Made by a program: the position numbers and the translations under genes | Source of the DNA: Suilimivivens aceti | Lineage (GTDB): Bacteria > Bacillota > Clostridia > Lachnospirales > Lachnospiraceae | Assembly (NCBI RefSeq): GCF_025567405.1 | Contig: NZ_JAOQKJ010000007.1 | Location: forward strand, 62,001 to 126,000 | DNA: 64,000 nt | Direction of reading: 5' to 3' | In this document: positions 1-8,458 of the stretch, in pieces | Position numbering within the stretch: the first letter of the stretch is position 1 | Layout of the letters: each line of letters begins with the position of its first letter | Notes under the pieces: generated by a model | The model's database searches: none | What the model was told of the DNA's origin: nothing | What the model saw: only the letters and a program-made list of their open reading frames with translations

Positions 1-1
1 G

Positions 2-676
2 TCTAGGGCTCACTTTATTCTGACATCTGCAGGTAGGAAGGAGTTGGAAGCAGGAGAAAATATTACGAACGAAATCCTAAAGAGATATCCATCTTTTGTG
101 GAGTTTCTAAATGGAGAATCCAGTTGTGAAAAGGATAAAGGAGTTAAGGAACTTAGTGATGAAACGCCACAGGAAATATTGGAACGTGTACAAAGGGAAT
201 TAGATACGGTTTTAAAGGATGAGATTTTGGAACGGATACATCGGAATCCACCGGATTTTTTTGAACATTTGGTTGTTGGATTGATGGAAAAGATGGGATA
301 TGGAAGAGGGAAAGTAACGCAAAAGACACGGGATGAGGGAATTGATGGAGTTGTTTACCAAGATAAATTAGGTTTTGATGTTATTTACATTCAGGCTAAA
401 CGATATGATCCAAAGAAGATAGTTAGTAGTCCAGAGGTGAGACAATTTTATGGGGCAATGCCTGAGAAAAATGCCAAAGGAATGTTTATAACGACAGCGC
501 AGTATTCAAAAGATGCAAAGCAATATGCAGAACAAAGGCATATTATTTTAATTGATGGGCCTAGACTGGCGCAACTTATGATTGAGTATGAATATGGGGT
601 AAGTACTCAGTGCGTATACAAGATTAAGAAGATAGATACTGATTTTTATGAGGAAGTTGATCAGGATATTGTTTAA
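2..676 (+). CDS. mrr: Mrr-type type IV restriction endonuclease (5' end outside window)
   Basis: C-terminal two thirds of an Mrr restriction protein, which cleaves DNA carrying modified bases. The frame is open to the left edge: the codons before the TTG at 44 read as an Mrr-like winged-helix end ('FILTSAGRKELE'), so the TTG is probably internal and the true start lies outside. The Mrr catalytic domain follows: 'PPDFFEHLVVGLMEKMGYG', then the PD-(D/E)xK core with 'DEGIDGVV' and 'VIYIQAKRY' (D...QAK), and 'GMFITTAQYSKDAKQYA' and 'ILIDGPRLAQLMIEYEYGVS'. The catalytic part looks intact. It stands alone rather than beside a methylase, as expected for type IV enzymes. Family is clear; the target modification cannot be read from sequence. 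Confidence 0.93.
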   Translation, partial: SRAHFILTSAGRKELEAGENITNEILKRYPSFVEFLNGESSCEKDKGVKELSDETPQEILERVQRELDTVLKDEILERIHRNPPDFFEHLVVGLMEKMGYGRGKVTQKTRDEGIDGVVYQDKLGFDVIYIQAKRYDPKKIVSSPEVRQFYGAMPEKNAKGMFITTAQYSKDAKQYAEQRHIILIDGPRLAQLMIEYEYGVSTQCVYKIKKIDTDFYEEVDQDIV

Positions 677-699
677 ATGTCTGATGTAATGAGGTTTCG

Positions 700-1923
700 A
701 TGATGCACACCTTTACCAATACTGAATTCACCAGGTCCATGAAAAAATCGCATACGATTTATATGCCTGAGATGCTGCACTATCACAATGAGCTGTTATG
801 TGCAGCATTTGCTTTTGGAGGGTATAAACTGGCAGTTGTGCCGGAGCAGGAACACATCTGCTATGAGACGCAGAGTCTTGTGAATAAGGATTACTGTACC
901 TGCGCCATTGGGATCATTGGAAATCTTCTTACCTTTGTGAAGAGTGATGACTGTGACAGGGAGCATATTGCATTTCTGGAGCCGCAGGCAGGCGGTGCCT
1001 GCCGGGCAGGAAATTATTATAACCTGATCATAGAATGTCTGCATAAGCTGGGATATGGGCAGATCCCTGTACTGAGTCTGAATGCGCATGGTCTGGAACA
1101 GCACAGTGGATTTCGGATTAATGGACGGATGCTTTTAGGAGCCATTGCGGCTGTGTGCTACAGTGATCTTCTGATGGATCTGACCCAGCAGATCAGACCC
1201 TATGAAAAAAATGCCGGTGAGACAGAAGGGCTGCGACAGCAGTGGTTACAAAGACTGACGGAAGAGATCAGGCATGGAAGGCATCTGTTTTACAGGAAAA
1301 AGGTATATCGTGAGATTGTGGAAAGCTTTGGGAGGATTCCGGTGGACAGGGGACAGGCAAAGAAAAAGGTTGGTGTCGTCGGGGAGATCTATATTAAGTG
1401 CTCTCCTGTCGGGAACCGTCATCTGGAGGACTATTTGCAGAAAAACGGCTGTGATTACAGGATGGGTGGTTTCGTTAATTATTGCATTTATGTGGTGTAC
1501 AGTGAGATGAAAAGTCTGGAACTGGGACATCAGAGCAGACTGGAAGCAGCAGGATATCAGAAGGTGCTGCAGTTTCTGTATTATGTGCAGAAGGAGATCG
1601 CAGAGGCGTTGGAGCAGGCAGGTTTTCTGCATGACAGAAGCTTTCAGGAGCTGATTGCAGAAAAGAAAGATATTTTAAGTGATTATTACAATATCGGAGA
1701 TGGCTGGTTAATGACAGCTGAAATCATAGATCTGATCAAAAAAGGGTATGATAAGATTCTGGTGGTACATCCCTTTGGCTGCCTTATCAGCCATGTGGGT
1801 GGACGGGGCGTACTGAAAGCGCTGCATGAACGGTTCCCGGAAGCGAAGATCACATCCATTGAATATGACTATGACCAGTCAGATACCCTGCGGGAGAGCA
1901 GGGTACTGCTGGCAATAGAATAA
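700..1923 (+). CDS. 2-hydroxyacyl-CoA dehydratase activase-related protein (COG3581/DUF2229-like), stand-alone
   Basis: A 407-residue cytosolic protein similar to the C-terminal part of the large activator proteins related to 2-hydroxyglutaryl-CoA dehydratase activase. It starts 'HTFTNTEFTRSMKKSHTIYMPEML' and contains 'FLEPQAGGACRAGNYYNLI', 'LNAHGLEQHSGFRI', 'VVGEIYIKCSP' and 'VVHPFGCLISHVGGRG', the conserved blocks of that half including cysteines that could bind an Fe-S cluster. In many Clostridia this region is fused behind two ASKHA ATPase domains of about 1,000 residues; here a stop at 682 in the same frame shows that nothing is fused upstream. GAGG at 691-694 suits ATG 700 or ATG 703. 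Family membership is recognised; substrate and partner are unknown, and no dehydratase or ATPase half is nearby. Confidence 0.72.
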   Translation: MMHTFTNTEFTRSMKKSHTIYMPEMLHYHNELLCAAFAFGGYKLAVVPEQEHICYETQSLVNKDYCTCAIGIIGNLLTFVKSDDCDREHIAFLEPQAGGACRAGNYYNLIIECLHKLGYGQIPVLSLNAHGLEQHSGFRINGRMLLGAIAAVCYSDLLMDLTQQIRPYEKNAGETEGLRQQWLQRLTEEIRHGRHLFYRKKVYREIVESFGRIPVDRGQAKKKVGVVGEIYIKCSPVGNRHLEDYLQKNGCDYRMGGFVNYCIYVVYSEMKSLELGHQSRLEAAGYQKVLQFLYYVQKEIAEALEQAGFLHDRSFQELIAEKKDILSDYYNIGDGWLMTAEIIDLIKKGYDKILVVHPFGCLISHVGGRGVLKALHERFPEAKITSIEYDYDQSDTLRESRVLLAIE

Positions 1924-1940
1924 AGATATCAGGTAATTAT

Positions 1941-4289
1941 TCAGAATAAAAACGGGATCCGGATCAGGAAAGCGAAAAGCCATGCCAGAACACACTGGGT
2001 GATCACGACGGTAATGGCCCATTTCCTGCCAAGCTCCCGGCGGATAGAGGCGATCGCAGCCACGCAGGGTGTATAAAGCAGGCAGAAAACAAGGAGGCTC
2101 GCTGCCGATAAGGGGGTCAGCACTGCCTGCAGCGCTTCGGTAGAGCCAAAGAGTACGGACAGGGTGGCCACTACGCTTTCCTTTGCCATGAAGCCGGTGA
2201 TCAGGGCGGTGGAGATCCGGAAATCTCCAAATCCAAGGGGCCTGAAGATGGGTGCGATCAGGCCGGCAACGGATGCCAGCATGCTGTCAGCGGAATTGGT
2301 GACAAGGTTCAGCTTCAGATCAAAGGACTGCAGGAACCAGATCACGATCGTGGCAACAAAGATCACGGTAAATGCTCTCTGGAGGAAATCCTTGGCCTTT
2401 TCCCAGAGAAGCTGTCCTACGTTTTTCATACCGGGCAGCCGGTAGTTGGGAAGTTCCATGACAAAGGGTACGGCCTCTCCTTTGAACAGAGTGCCCTTCA
2501 GAAGGAGAGCTGTCAGGATGCCGACCAGAATGCCGCCAAAATAAAGGGCGATCATAACAAGCGTACTGTACTTTGGAAAGAAAGCTACCGCAAAGAAGCT
2601 GTAGATCGGCAGCTTTGCGGAGCAGCTCATAAAGGGTGTCAAAAGGATCGTCATCTTACGGTCACGCTCGGAAGGAAGCGTACGGCTTGCCATGACACCG
2701 GGGACGGTACAGCCAAACCCTACCAGCATTGGTACGATACTCCGGCCGGAAAGCCCGATCTTCCGCAGGAGCTTATCCATAACAAAGGCAACTCTTGCCA
2801 TATAACCGCTGTCTTCCAGAAGAGAAAGGAAGAAAAACAGGGTGACGATGACAGGCAGGAAGCTTAAAACACTTCCGACACCGTTAAATATGCCGTCAAT
2901 GATCAGTGAATGGAGTGCTTCATTTACATTTGCGGCGGTCAGGGCATGGTCTGTCAGTACTGTCAGTGCATTGATGCCAAGATCCAGAAGATCTGACAGA
3001 GCAGCACCGATCACACCGAAGGTCAGGAAAAAGACCAGTGCCATGATGGCAATAAAGCATGGGATCGCAGTATAACGGCCGGTAAGGATGCGGTCGATCC
3101 GCCCGCTTCGCAGATGCTCCTTGCTCTCCTTTGGCTTGACAACGGCACTGTTGCAGATCTTTTCAATAAAGGTAAAGCGCATATCGGCAATGGCTGCGGC
3201 ACGGTCAAGACCACGTTCTGCTTCCATCTGGATAATGATATGCTCCAGTGTTTCCTTTTCATTTTCATCAAGCTCAAGCTGCTCCAGGATCAGATGATCC
3301 CCCTCTGCCAGCTTGGCGGCTGCAAAACGGACGGGTATGCCTGCATTCTTCGCATGATCCTCGATCAGGTGCATGATTCCATGAAGGCAGCGGTGAACAG
3401 CACCGCCATGATCATCAGCATCACAGAAGTCCTGTCTGCCGGGACATTCCTGATATTTGGCTACATGCATGGCGTGGGAGATCAGCTCCCCGATTCCTTC
3501 ATTTTTGGCAGCAGAAATGGGGACAACAGGAATCCCAAGCTGGGCTTCCATTTCGTTGACCAGAATGGAGCCGCCGTTTTCCCTGACCTCATCCATCATG
3601 TTGAGGGCAAGTACCATCGGGATATCCAGCTCCATCAGCTGCATGGTAAGATACAGATTCCGTTCGATATTCGTTGCGTCAACGATGTTGATGATACCCT
3701 TTGGGTGCTCGTTCAGGACAAAATTCCTGGTAACGATCTCCTCGCTGGAATAGGGGGACATGGAGTAAATGCCGGGAAGGTCAGTCACAAGAGTGTTCTT
3801 TTCTCCACGGATCGCTCCATCCTTTCTGTCTACGGTTACACCGGGGAAATTACCAACATGCTGGTTGGAGCCGGTGAGCTGATTGAAAAGTGTTGTTTTG
3901 CCACAGTTCTGGTTGCCAGCCAGTGCAAAGGTAAGCAGGGTATCCTCCGGCAGAGGATTTTCATCATTTTTATCATGGAACCGTCCACCTTCACCAAGAC
4001 CGGGGTGTGGCATGACTTTTTTGTCAAAGGAAGGATCCGGCGTCCCGGACAGGGAAATGGCATCCCGGATAGAATCTATTTCTATTTTTTCTGCGTCGGA
4101 AAGCCGCAGGGTAAGCTCATAGCTGTGGATCCGTACTTCTACAGGATCACCCATAGGTGCATATTTTACCATGGTGATATCCGCTTTCGGGATAATTCCC
4201 ATGTCAAGGAAATGCTGGCGCAGGGCACCTTCCCCGCCAACAGAAAGAATCGTGGCACTTTTGCCGATCGGCAGTTCTTTTAAAGTCAT
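1941..4289 (-). CDS. feoB: Fused FeoA-FeoB ferrous iron transporter
   Basis: Imports Fe(II) across the cytoplasmic membrane. The first ~75 residues ('LKELPIGKSATILSVGGEG') are an SH3-like FeoA domain fused to FeoB. The G domain follows with G1 'GNQNCGKTT' at about residue 125, G3 'DLPGIYS', G4 'NMMD' and G5 'SAAKNEG'. The C-terminal half has the FeoB membrane core ('SGYMARVAF', 'GFGCTVPGVMASRTL') and many hydrophobic segments. I chose ATG 4289 because GGAGG lies 7 nt upstream of it on the minus strand; an in-frame ATG at 4352 would add 21 residues with no FeoA similarity. Convergent with the gene on the left (17 bp between them). Divergent from the dipeptidase gene. Confidence 0.97.
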   Translation of the reverse strand: MTLKELPIGKSATILSVGGEGALRQHFLDMGIIPKADITMVKYAPMGDPVEVRIHSYELTLRLSDAEKIEIDSIRDAISLSGTPDPSFDKKVMPHPGLGEGGRFHDKNDENPLPEDTLLTFALAGNQNCGKTTLFNQLTGSNQHVGNFPGVTVDRKDGAIRGEKNTLVTDLPGIYSMSPYSSEEIVTRNFVLNEHPKGIINIVDATNIERNLYLTMQLMELDIPMVLALNMMDEVRENGGSILVNEMEAQLGIPVVPISAAKNEGIGELISHAMHVAKYQECPGRQDFCDADDHGGAVHRCLHGIMHLIEDHAKNAGIPVRFAAAKLAEGDHLILEQLELDENEKETLEHIIIQMEAERGLDRAAAIADMRFTFIEKICNSAVVKPKESKEHLRSGRIDRILTGRYTAIPCFIAIMALVFFLTFGVIGAALSDLLDLGINALTVLTDHALTAANVNEALHSLIIDGIFNGVGSVLSFLPVIVTLFFFLSLLEDSGYMARVAFVMDKLLRKIGLSGRSIVPMLVGFGCTVPGVMASRTLPSERDRKMTILLTPFMSCSAKLPIYSFFAVAFFPKYSTLVMIALYFGGILVGILTALLLKGTLFKGEAVPFVMELPNYRLPGMKNVGQLLWEKAKDFLQRAFTVIFVATIVIWFLQSFDLKLNLVTNSADSMLASVAGLIAPIFRPLGFGDFRISTALITGFMAKESVVATLSVLFGSTEALQAVLTPLSAASLLVFCLLYTPCVAAIASIRRELGRKWAITVVITQCVLAWLFAFLIRIPFLF

Positions 4290-4425
4290 CTTCTGTACCT
4301 CCATGCCTTTTGTTCTGACGTAAGTATAGAACCATGGCGGTTCGCCGGTCAATGATTATTGAGAATATTTATCAAATAATATAGAATGGAATGGTATATA
4401 ATGAACAGGTACAGGAGGTAAGAAT

Positions 4426-5910
4426 ATGGCATGTACAACAGTATTAGTGGGCAAAAAGGCATCCTATGACGGATCCACCATGATTGCCCGTAATGACGAT
4501 TCAGGCTCCGGGCATTTTACACCGAAGAAGTTCACGGTGGTGAAGCCAGAGGAGCAGAAGAGAACCTATGAGTCAGTGATCTCGCATGTAAAGATAGAGC
4601 TTCCGGACAATCCCATGCGTTACACGGCAATGCCAAATGCCCTGGAGGGAGAGGGGATCTGGGCTGCCAGCGGTGTGAATGAGGCCGGTGTTGGCATGAC
4701 AGCGACAGAAACGATCACAGCGAACGCAAGAGTTCTCGGAGCCGACCCGTTAGTTGTTTATGAGCCGGCAGCTGACGGCAGGGAAGAGAAAGCCGGCGGC
4801 ATCGGGGAAGAGGATATCGTTTATCTGACCCTTCCCTATATTCATTCAGCAAGAGAAGGCGTACAGAGGCTTGGCAGCCTGCTGGAGCAGTATGGTACCT
4901 ATGAAATGAACGGTATCGCTTTTCAGGATAAGGATGAGATCTGGTGGTTTGAAACCATTGGCGGACATCACTGGATGGCAAGAAGAGTGCCGGATGATGT
5001 CTATGTGGTGATGCCAAACCAGCTCGGACTTGACAGTCTGGATCTACAGGATGCACTTTCGACGGGAAAGGAATACCTTTGCTCCTCCGATATGAAGGAG
5101 TTTATCGAAAAGCATCATCTGGATCTTTCAAAGGATGGCATCCTGAACCCGAGAGATGCCTTTGGCACCCACGATGATTCAGACCATGTATATAATACAC
5201 CACGCGCATGGTTTATGCTGAAGTACATGAATCCACACAGCTTTAAGTGGGAGGGACCGGATGCGCAGTATACTCCGCTGTCAGATGATCTGCCCTGGTG
5301 CATGGTGCCGGAGAAAAAGATGACACCGGAGGATGTAAAGTACCTGTTATCCTCCCATTATCAGGGAACTGAATACGATCCCTATGCAGCTTACGGAGAA
5401 AAGTCCATGCGCGGCGCTTTCCGGTCGATCGGCATTAACCGGAATGATTTCATGGCACTGATCCAGATGAGACCTGATGAGGAAAAGGATACGCAGGCTA
5501 TTGAATGGGTGGCATATGCATCCAATGCCTTTAATGTAATGGTTCCCTTTTATACAGAGGTGACGAAGACGCCGGATTATCTTTCCGGAACAGCGAAGGA
5601 AGTGTCAACAGACAATTTCTACTGGGTAAGCCGCATGATCGCAGCCATGGCAGATGCGTCCTATCATAAATCTGTTTTCCATGTGGAGCGGTATCAGGAG
5701 AATGTGGCAGCAAAAAGCCATGAGCTTCTGAATCATTATGATGCGTTGCTGAAGGAAGAAAAAGATGCCGGCAGGCGTCTTGCTCTCAGGGAAGAGGCCA
5801 ATGAGGCTGTGGCAGCCATGGTGAAGAAAGCGGCAGCAGACACGCTTGATAAGGTACTGTATGAACTGAGTAATGACATGAAGAATGCTTATTCCAGATC
5901 GGATGCTTAA
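4426..5910 (+). CDS. C69-family dipeptidase (PepD-like, Ntn hydrolase)
   Basis: A 494-residue Peptidase_C69 enzyme that cleaves dipeptides in the cytoplasm. It begins 'MACTTVLVGKKASYDGSTM': Cys3 is the expected N-terminal nucleophile after removal of the first two residues, and 'IARNDDSG' and 'GIWAASGVNEAGVGMTATET' are family hallmarks. 'GTHDDSDHVYNTPRAW' and 'RSIGINRNDFMALIQMRP' continue the match to the C terminus. Full length for the family. AGGAGG lies 8 nt before ATG 4426. Single-gene unit, closed by the hairpin at 5943-5989. Confidence 0.95.
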   Translation: MACTTVLVGKKASYDGSTMIARNDDSGSGHFTPKKFTVVKPEEQKRTYESVISHVKIELPDNPMRYTAMPNALEGEGIWAASGVNEAGVGMTATETITANARVLGADPLVVYEPAADGREEKAGGIGEEDIVYLTLPYIHSAREGVQRLGSLLEQYGTYEMNGIAFQDKDEIWWFETIGGHHWMARRVPDDVYVVMPNQLGLDSLDLQDALSTGKEYLCSSDMKEFIEKHHLDLSKDGILNPRDAFGTHDDSDHVYNTPRAWFMLKYMNPHSFKWEGPDAQYTPLSDDLPWCMVPEKKMTPEDVKYLLSSHYQGTEYDPYAAYGEKSMRGAFRSIGINRNDFMALIQMRPDEEKDTQAIEWVAYASNAFNVMVPFYTEVTKTPDYLSGTAKEVSTDNFYWVSRMIAAMADASYHKSVFHVERYQENVAAKSHELLNHYDALLKEEKDAGRRLALREEANEAVAAMVKKAAADTLDKVLYELSNDMKNAYSRSDA

Positions 5911-5942
5911 TAAAGTCAAATCAGAACAGAAGTGAGGAAGGG

Positions 5943-5989
5943 ACTGCCCTTTCCCTGCGGTAAAGCGGGAAGGGCGGTTCTTTTTTTCT
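5943..5989 (+). terminator. Rho-independent terminator after the dipeptidase gene
   Basis: GC-rich inverted repeat (GCCCTTTCCCTGC paired with GCGGGAAGGGC) followed directly by a run of seven T. It lies 32 bp after the stop codon of the dipeptidase gene. Confidence 0.9.
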
Positions 5990-6007
5990 GTCACAGGAAA
6001 AAACAGG

Positions 6008-6031
6008 GAAACGGTTTCGTGAAAGTTTCAC
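6008..6031. promoter_or_regulatory. Two adjoining palindromes, probable LacI-type operator
   Basis: GAAACGGTTTC (6008-6018) is a perfect inverted repeat around one base and is followed at once by GTGAAAGTTTCAC (6019-6031), a second perfect inverted repeat. The first resembles the CG-centred GAAAC-GTTTC core of LacI/CcpA-family operators. They sit about 120 bp upstream of the promoter of the CBM26-binding-protein gene, in the 332-bp gap between 5911 and 6242. Confidence 0.5.
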
Positions 6032-6124
6032 AAATATTGAGGGAAACAAAAGGAAACTGCAAAAACCATGTGAAAAACATACAAAATTTTAATGCAGTAT
6101 TTAGCAAAAACAGATAAAAACAAA

Positions 6125-6138
6125 GGAAAACGGTTACC
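6125..6138. promoter_or_regulatory. Second LacI-type operator candidate
   Basis: GGAAAACGGTTACC is an imperfect CG-centred palindrome ending 10 bp before the -35 box at 6149. Together with 6008-6018 it would allow a LacI-family sugar regulator (MalR-like) or CcpA to control the starch-binding gene. The regulator is not adjacent. Confidence 0.45.
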
Positions 6139-6148
6139 CAAAAACAAA

Positions 6149-6178
6149 TTGACCGTCTGAAAAGATCAACGTTATAAT
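6149..6178 (+). promoter_or_regulatory. Sigma-A promoter of the CBM26-binding-protein gene
   Basis: TTGACC (6149-6154), 18-bp spacer, TATAAT (6173-6178), leaving a leader of roughly 55 nt before ATG 6243. Confidence 0.8.
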
Positions 6179-6242
6179 CAGAATAACCAAAAGGAAAGTG
6201 CACTTCTGACAGGAAATAAGGAAAGAAAAGAGAGAGGATATT

Positions 6243-8360
6243 ATGGGTAAGTATTTGAAGAGAATAGGAACGTTTTTTACCATGCTGCTCATGCTCACTG
6301 CTCTATGGTCCATGACAGCAATGGCAGCAACAGATACAGACAGAAATGCATTTTACGTACAGGTTCCGGCAGACTGGGAAAGCCCCTGTGTATGGGCATG
6401 GGACAGTGACGGAAACAACGCTTTTGAAGCGTGGCCGGGAGAAGAAATGGAAGCAGATCCGGAAAATGAAGGATGGTATTATATCTGGCTTCCTTCCTTT
6501 GCCAATCATGTGATCGTAAATGCCAATGATGGCAGCGTCCAGACAGAAGAACAGATTTTGGACAGCAATGCTGCATGGATGACAGTGAAGGCAGCGGATA
6601 CGGTGGAAGTAACCTATGAGAAGCAGACAAGTGGAGAAGCACCCGCCTATACAGAAAAGTTTACAGTACATGCCAAGGTGGATGAAAGCTGGGAAAATCC
6701 GTGCCTGTGGGCATGGTCAGCACCGGATGGAACCAATGCTTTTGAAGCATGGCCGGGAAAAGCCATGAAGGCCGGGGAAGATGGATGGTACACAGCAAAG
6801 GCTCCCGTTTTTGTAAACTCTGTGATCATTAACGGTAATGAAGGAAGTGTTCAGACAGAAGATATTTCTATTGATCCGGCAGAGGTCTGGATCACAGTAG
6901 AGGCAGACGGAACGTATGATTTCAGCTATACAGATCCGGATAAGGCAGCAGTAGCTGATATCACGGTTCACGTATCAGCACCGGCAGACTGGGAAAGCCC
7001 GTGCCTGTGGGCATGGTCGGCACCGGATGGAACCAACGCCTTCGCATCCTGGCCGGGAGAAGCCCTGGAAGAGGGAGAGAACGGCTGGCTTCAGAAAACA
7101 GTGCCTGGCTGGATCAATTCTGTGATTGTCAATGGAAATGAGGGCGGTGTCCAGACAACCGATATTTCTGTGGAAAGCGGAAAGGATATCTGGCTTGTGA
7201 TAAACGGACCTGAAGATTATACCGTTTCCTATGAGGAGCCGGAGTTGGCAGCAGAAACAGAAGCAGATACTGCCGCAGAGGAAAGCGGCGAAGTGACCAT
7301 TACTATATGGCATGACAAGGAAGAAGCGGTGACCCAGGTACTGGAAAATGCCCTGTCAGAGTTAGAGCCGGAGATCCATGTAGTTCTGGAAAAGAAAAGT
7401 GATCTGACAGAAGCGCTGAAAATGGTTGGAAATGATCCCAAGGCAGCACCGGATATGTATCTGTTTGCCCATGATAAGATTGGGGTATATGCAGAAATGG
7501 GAATCCTTGCACCCATTACGGATATCATTCCGGAGGAAGAGCTTGCCGCATATATGGACAATACCATAGAGGCAGCCACCTATAAGGGGACTGTTTATCA
7601 GCTTCCGATCTATTATGAAACGCTGCTGTTCATGTATAACCGTCTTTATATGAGTGATGAGGAGGTGCCGGCAACGACAGAGGAGCTTTATGCCTATATG
7701 CAGGAAAATACAAAGGGTGGACACTATGGCTTTGTGGAGCAGCACAGCACACCTTATTATGCAGCGGGCTGGATCAATGGCTTTGGCGGTTATCTTTTGA
7801 ATGATCAGGGAGAACCGGGACTGAACAGTCCGGAAACAGAGGAAGCCCTTACCTATCATAAAAAGTTTGCAGAGCTCATGCCGGGAGAAACAGAATATGC
7901 AACGGTGAACACTTTGTTTAAGGAAGGAATGGCGCATGCTACGATCGCAGGTCCATGGCTGATCCCGACGGTACGGGAAAGTGGTATGGATGTAGGAATC
8001 GCACCAATGCCGGTGATCGATGAGACAGGAACTCCGATTTCTCCTTATATGGGAGTGCAGGGTATTCAGGTACTGAGGAATGCAGCGGAAAAGAAGCCGG
8101 AGGCAGTGGAAAAGGTGCTGCGGGCGCTGATGAGTGATGAGCTTTTAATCGATCTTGCGAAGGCCAGCGGATGTGCACCTGCCAGGGAGTCCTGCTATGA
8201 ACAGGAGAGCATCACCGGTGATGAAGTGGTCATGGCGATGAAGGAAACAGCGGAAAATGCAGTGCCGATGCCGAACCTGCCGGAAATGGATGGGAAGCCG
8301 AATCTGTATATCCAGTCACATATTACGGTACCATCGCTGATCGTGAGAGGGTCAACGTGA
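6243..8360 (+). CDS. Secreted protein: three CBM26-like starch modules fused to a maltose-type solute-binding domain
   Basis: A 705-residue exported protein. An N-terminal signal peptide ends near 'TAMAATD' (signal peptidase I site, no lipobox cysteine). Three related modules of about 100 residues follow (about 35-125, 138-225 and 237-330), each with W-E-x-P-C-(L/V)-W-A-W, N-A-F-x-x-W-P-G, a Gly-Trp, an N-x-V-I-x-N, and V-Q-T, the pattern of CBM26 starch-binding modules. Residues ~345 onward are a family 1 solute-binding domain of MalE type ('PDMYLFAHDKIGVYAEMGILAPI', 'YQLPIYYETLLFMYNRLYM', 'GPWLIPTVRESGMDVGIAPMP'). The extreme C terminus after 'AVPMPNLPEMD' no longer resembles MalE and is short. 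No permease gene is adjacent. It likely captures starch or maltodextrin outside the cell; partner transporter unknown. Confidence 0.85.
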   Translation: MGKYLKRIGTFFTMLLMLTALWSMTAMAATDTDRNAFYVQVPADWESPCVWAWDSDGNNAFEAWPGEEMEADPENEGWYYIWLPSFANHVIVNANDGSVQTEEQILDSNAAWMTVKAADTVEVTYEKQTSGEAPAYTEKFTVHAKVDESWENPCLWAWSAPDGTNAFEAWPGKAMKAGEDGWYTAKAPVFVNSVIINGNEGSVQTEDISIDPAEVWITVEADGTYDFSYTDPDKAAVADITVHVSAPADWESPCLWAWSAPDGTNAFASWPGEALEEGENGWLQKTVPGWINSVIVNGNEGGVQTTDISVESGKDIWLVINGPEDYTVSYEEPELAAETEADTAAEESGEVTITIWHDKEEAVTQVLENALSELEPEIHVVLEKKSDLTEALKMVGNDPKAAPDMYLFAHDKIGVYAEMGILAPITDIIPEEELAAYMDNTIEAATYKGTVYQLPIYYETLLFMYNRLYMSDEEVPATTEELYAYMQENTKGGHYGFVEQHSTPYYAAGWINGFGGYLLNDQGEPGLNSPETEEALTYHKKFAELMPGETEYATVNTLFKEGMAHATIAGPWLIPTVRESGMDVGIAPMPVIDETGTPISPYMGVQGIQVLRNAAEKKPEAVEKVLRALMSDELLIDLAKASGCAPARESCYEQESITGDEVVMAMKETAENAVPMPNLPEMDGKPNLYIQSHITVPSLIVRGST
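6366..7150 (+). repeat. Three in-frame repeats encoding CBM26-like modules, period about 300 bp
   Basis: The second and third modules share a nearly identical stretch of about 45 bp starting at 6699 and 6999 (exactly 300 bp apart, differing mainly at wobble positions). Module 3 also shares 20 identical bases with module 1 (6366-6385 and 6981-7000). Module 3 therefore begins like module 1 and continues like module 2. Confidence 0.8.
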
Positions 8361-8393
8361 GATGAGGTATCTTATATAATGAATTATTATAGA

Positions 8394-8427
8394 ATGAGAG
8401 CCGCAAATGCGGCTCTCATTTCATTTC
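8394..8427 (+). terminator. Terminator after the CBM26-binding-protein gene
   Basis: Perfect 11-bp stem ATGAGAGCCGC/GCGGCTCTCAT with loop AAAT, followed by TTCATTT. It lies between convergent genes and may also stop kdgK transcripts, although the minus-strand side has no T run. Confidence 0.8.
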
Positions 8428-8458
8428 ATGGATAAATAAATAATAAAGCTGGAAAAAT

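Noticed and set aside
3114..4283. Long 389-codon open frame on the plus strand
   Set aside because: It lies fully opposite feoB, whose motifs are clear; its translation has no domain features.
4350..4376. Fur-box-like sequence between feoB and the dipeptidase gene
   Set aside because: TGATTATTGAGAATATTTATCA is only partly palindromic (six of eleven arm positions match); not enough to call.
5932..6117. 61-codon frame after the dipeptidase gene
   Set aside because: It runs through the terminator hairpin and palindromes and has no coding character.
7362..7937. 191-codon frame on the minus strand
   Set aside because: Antisense to the solute-binding domain gene; no ribosome site or recognisable motif.
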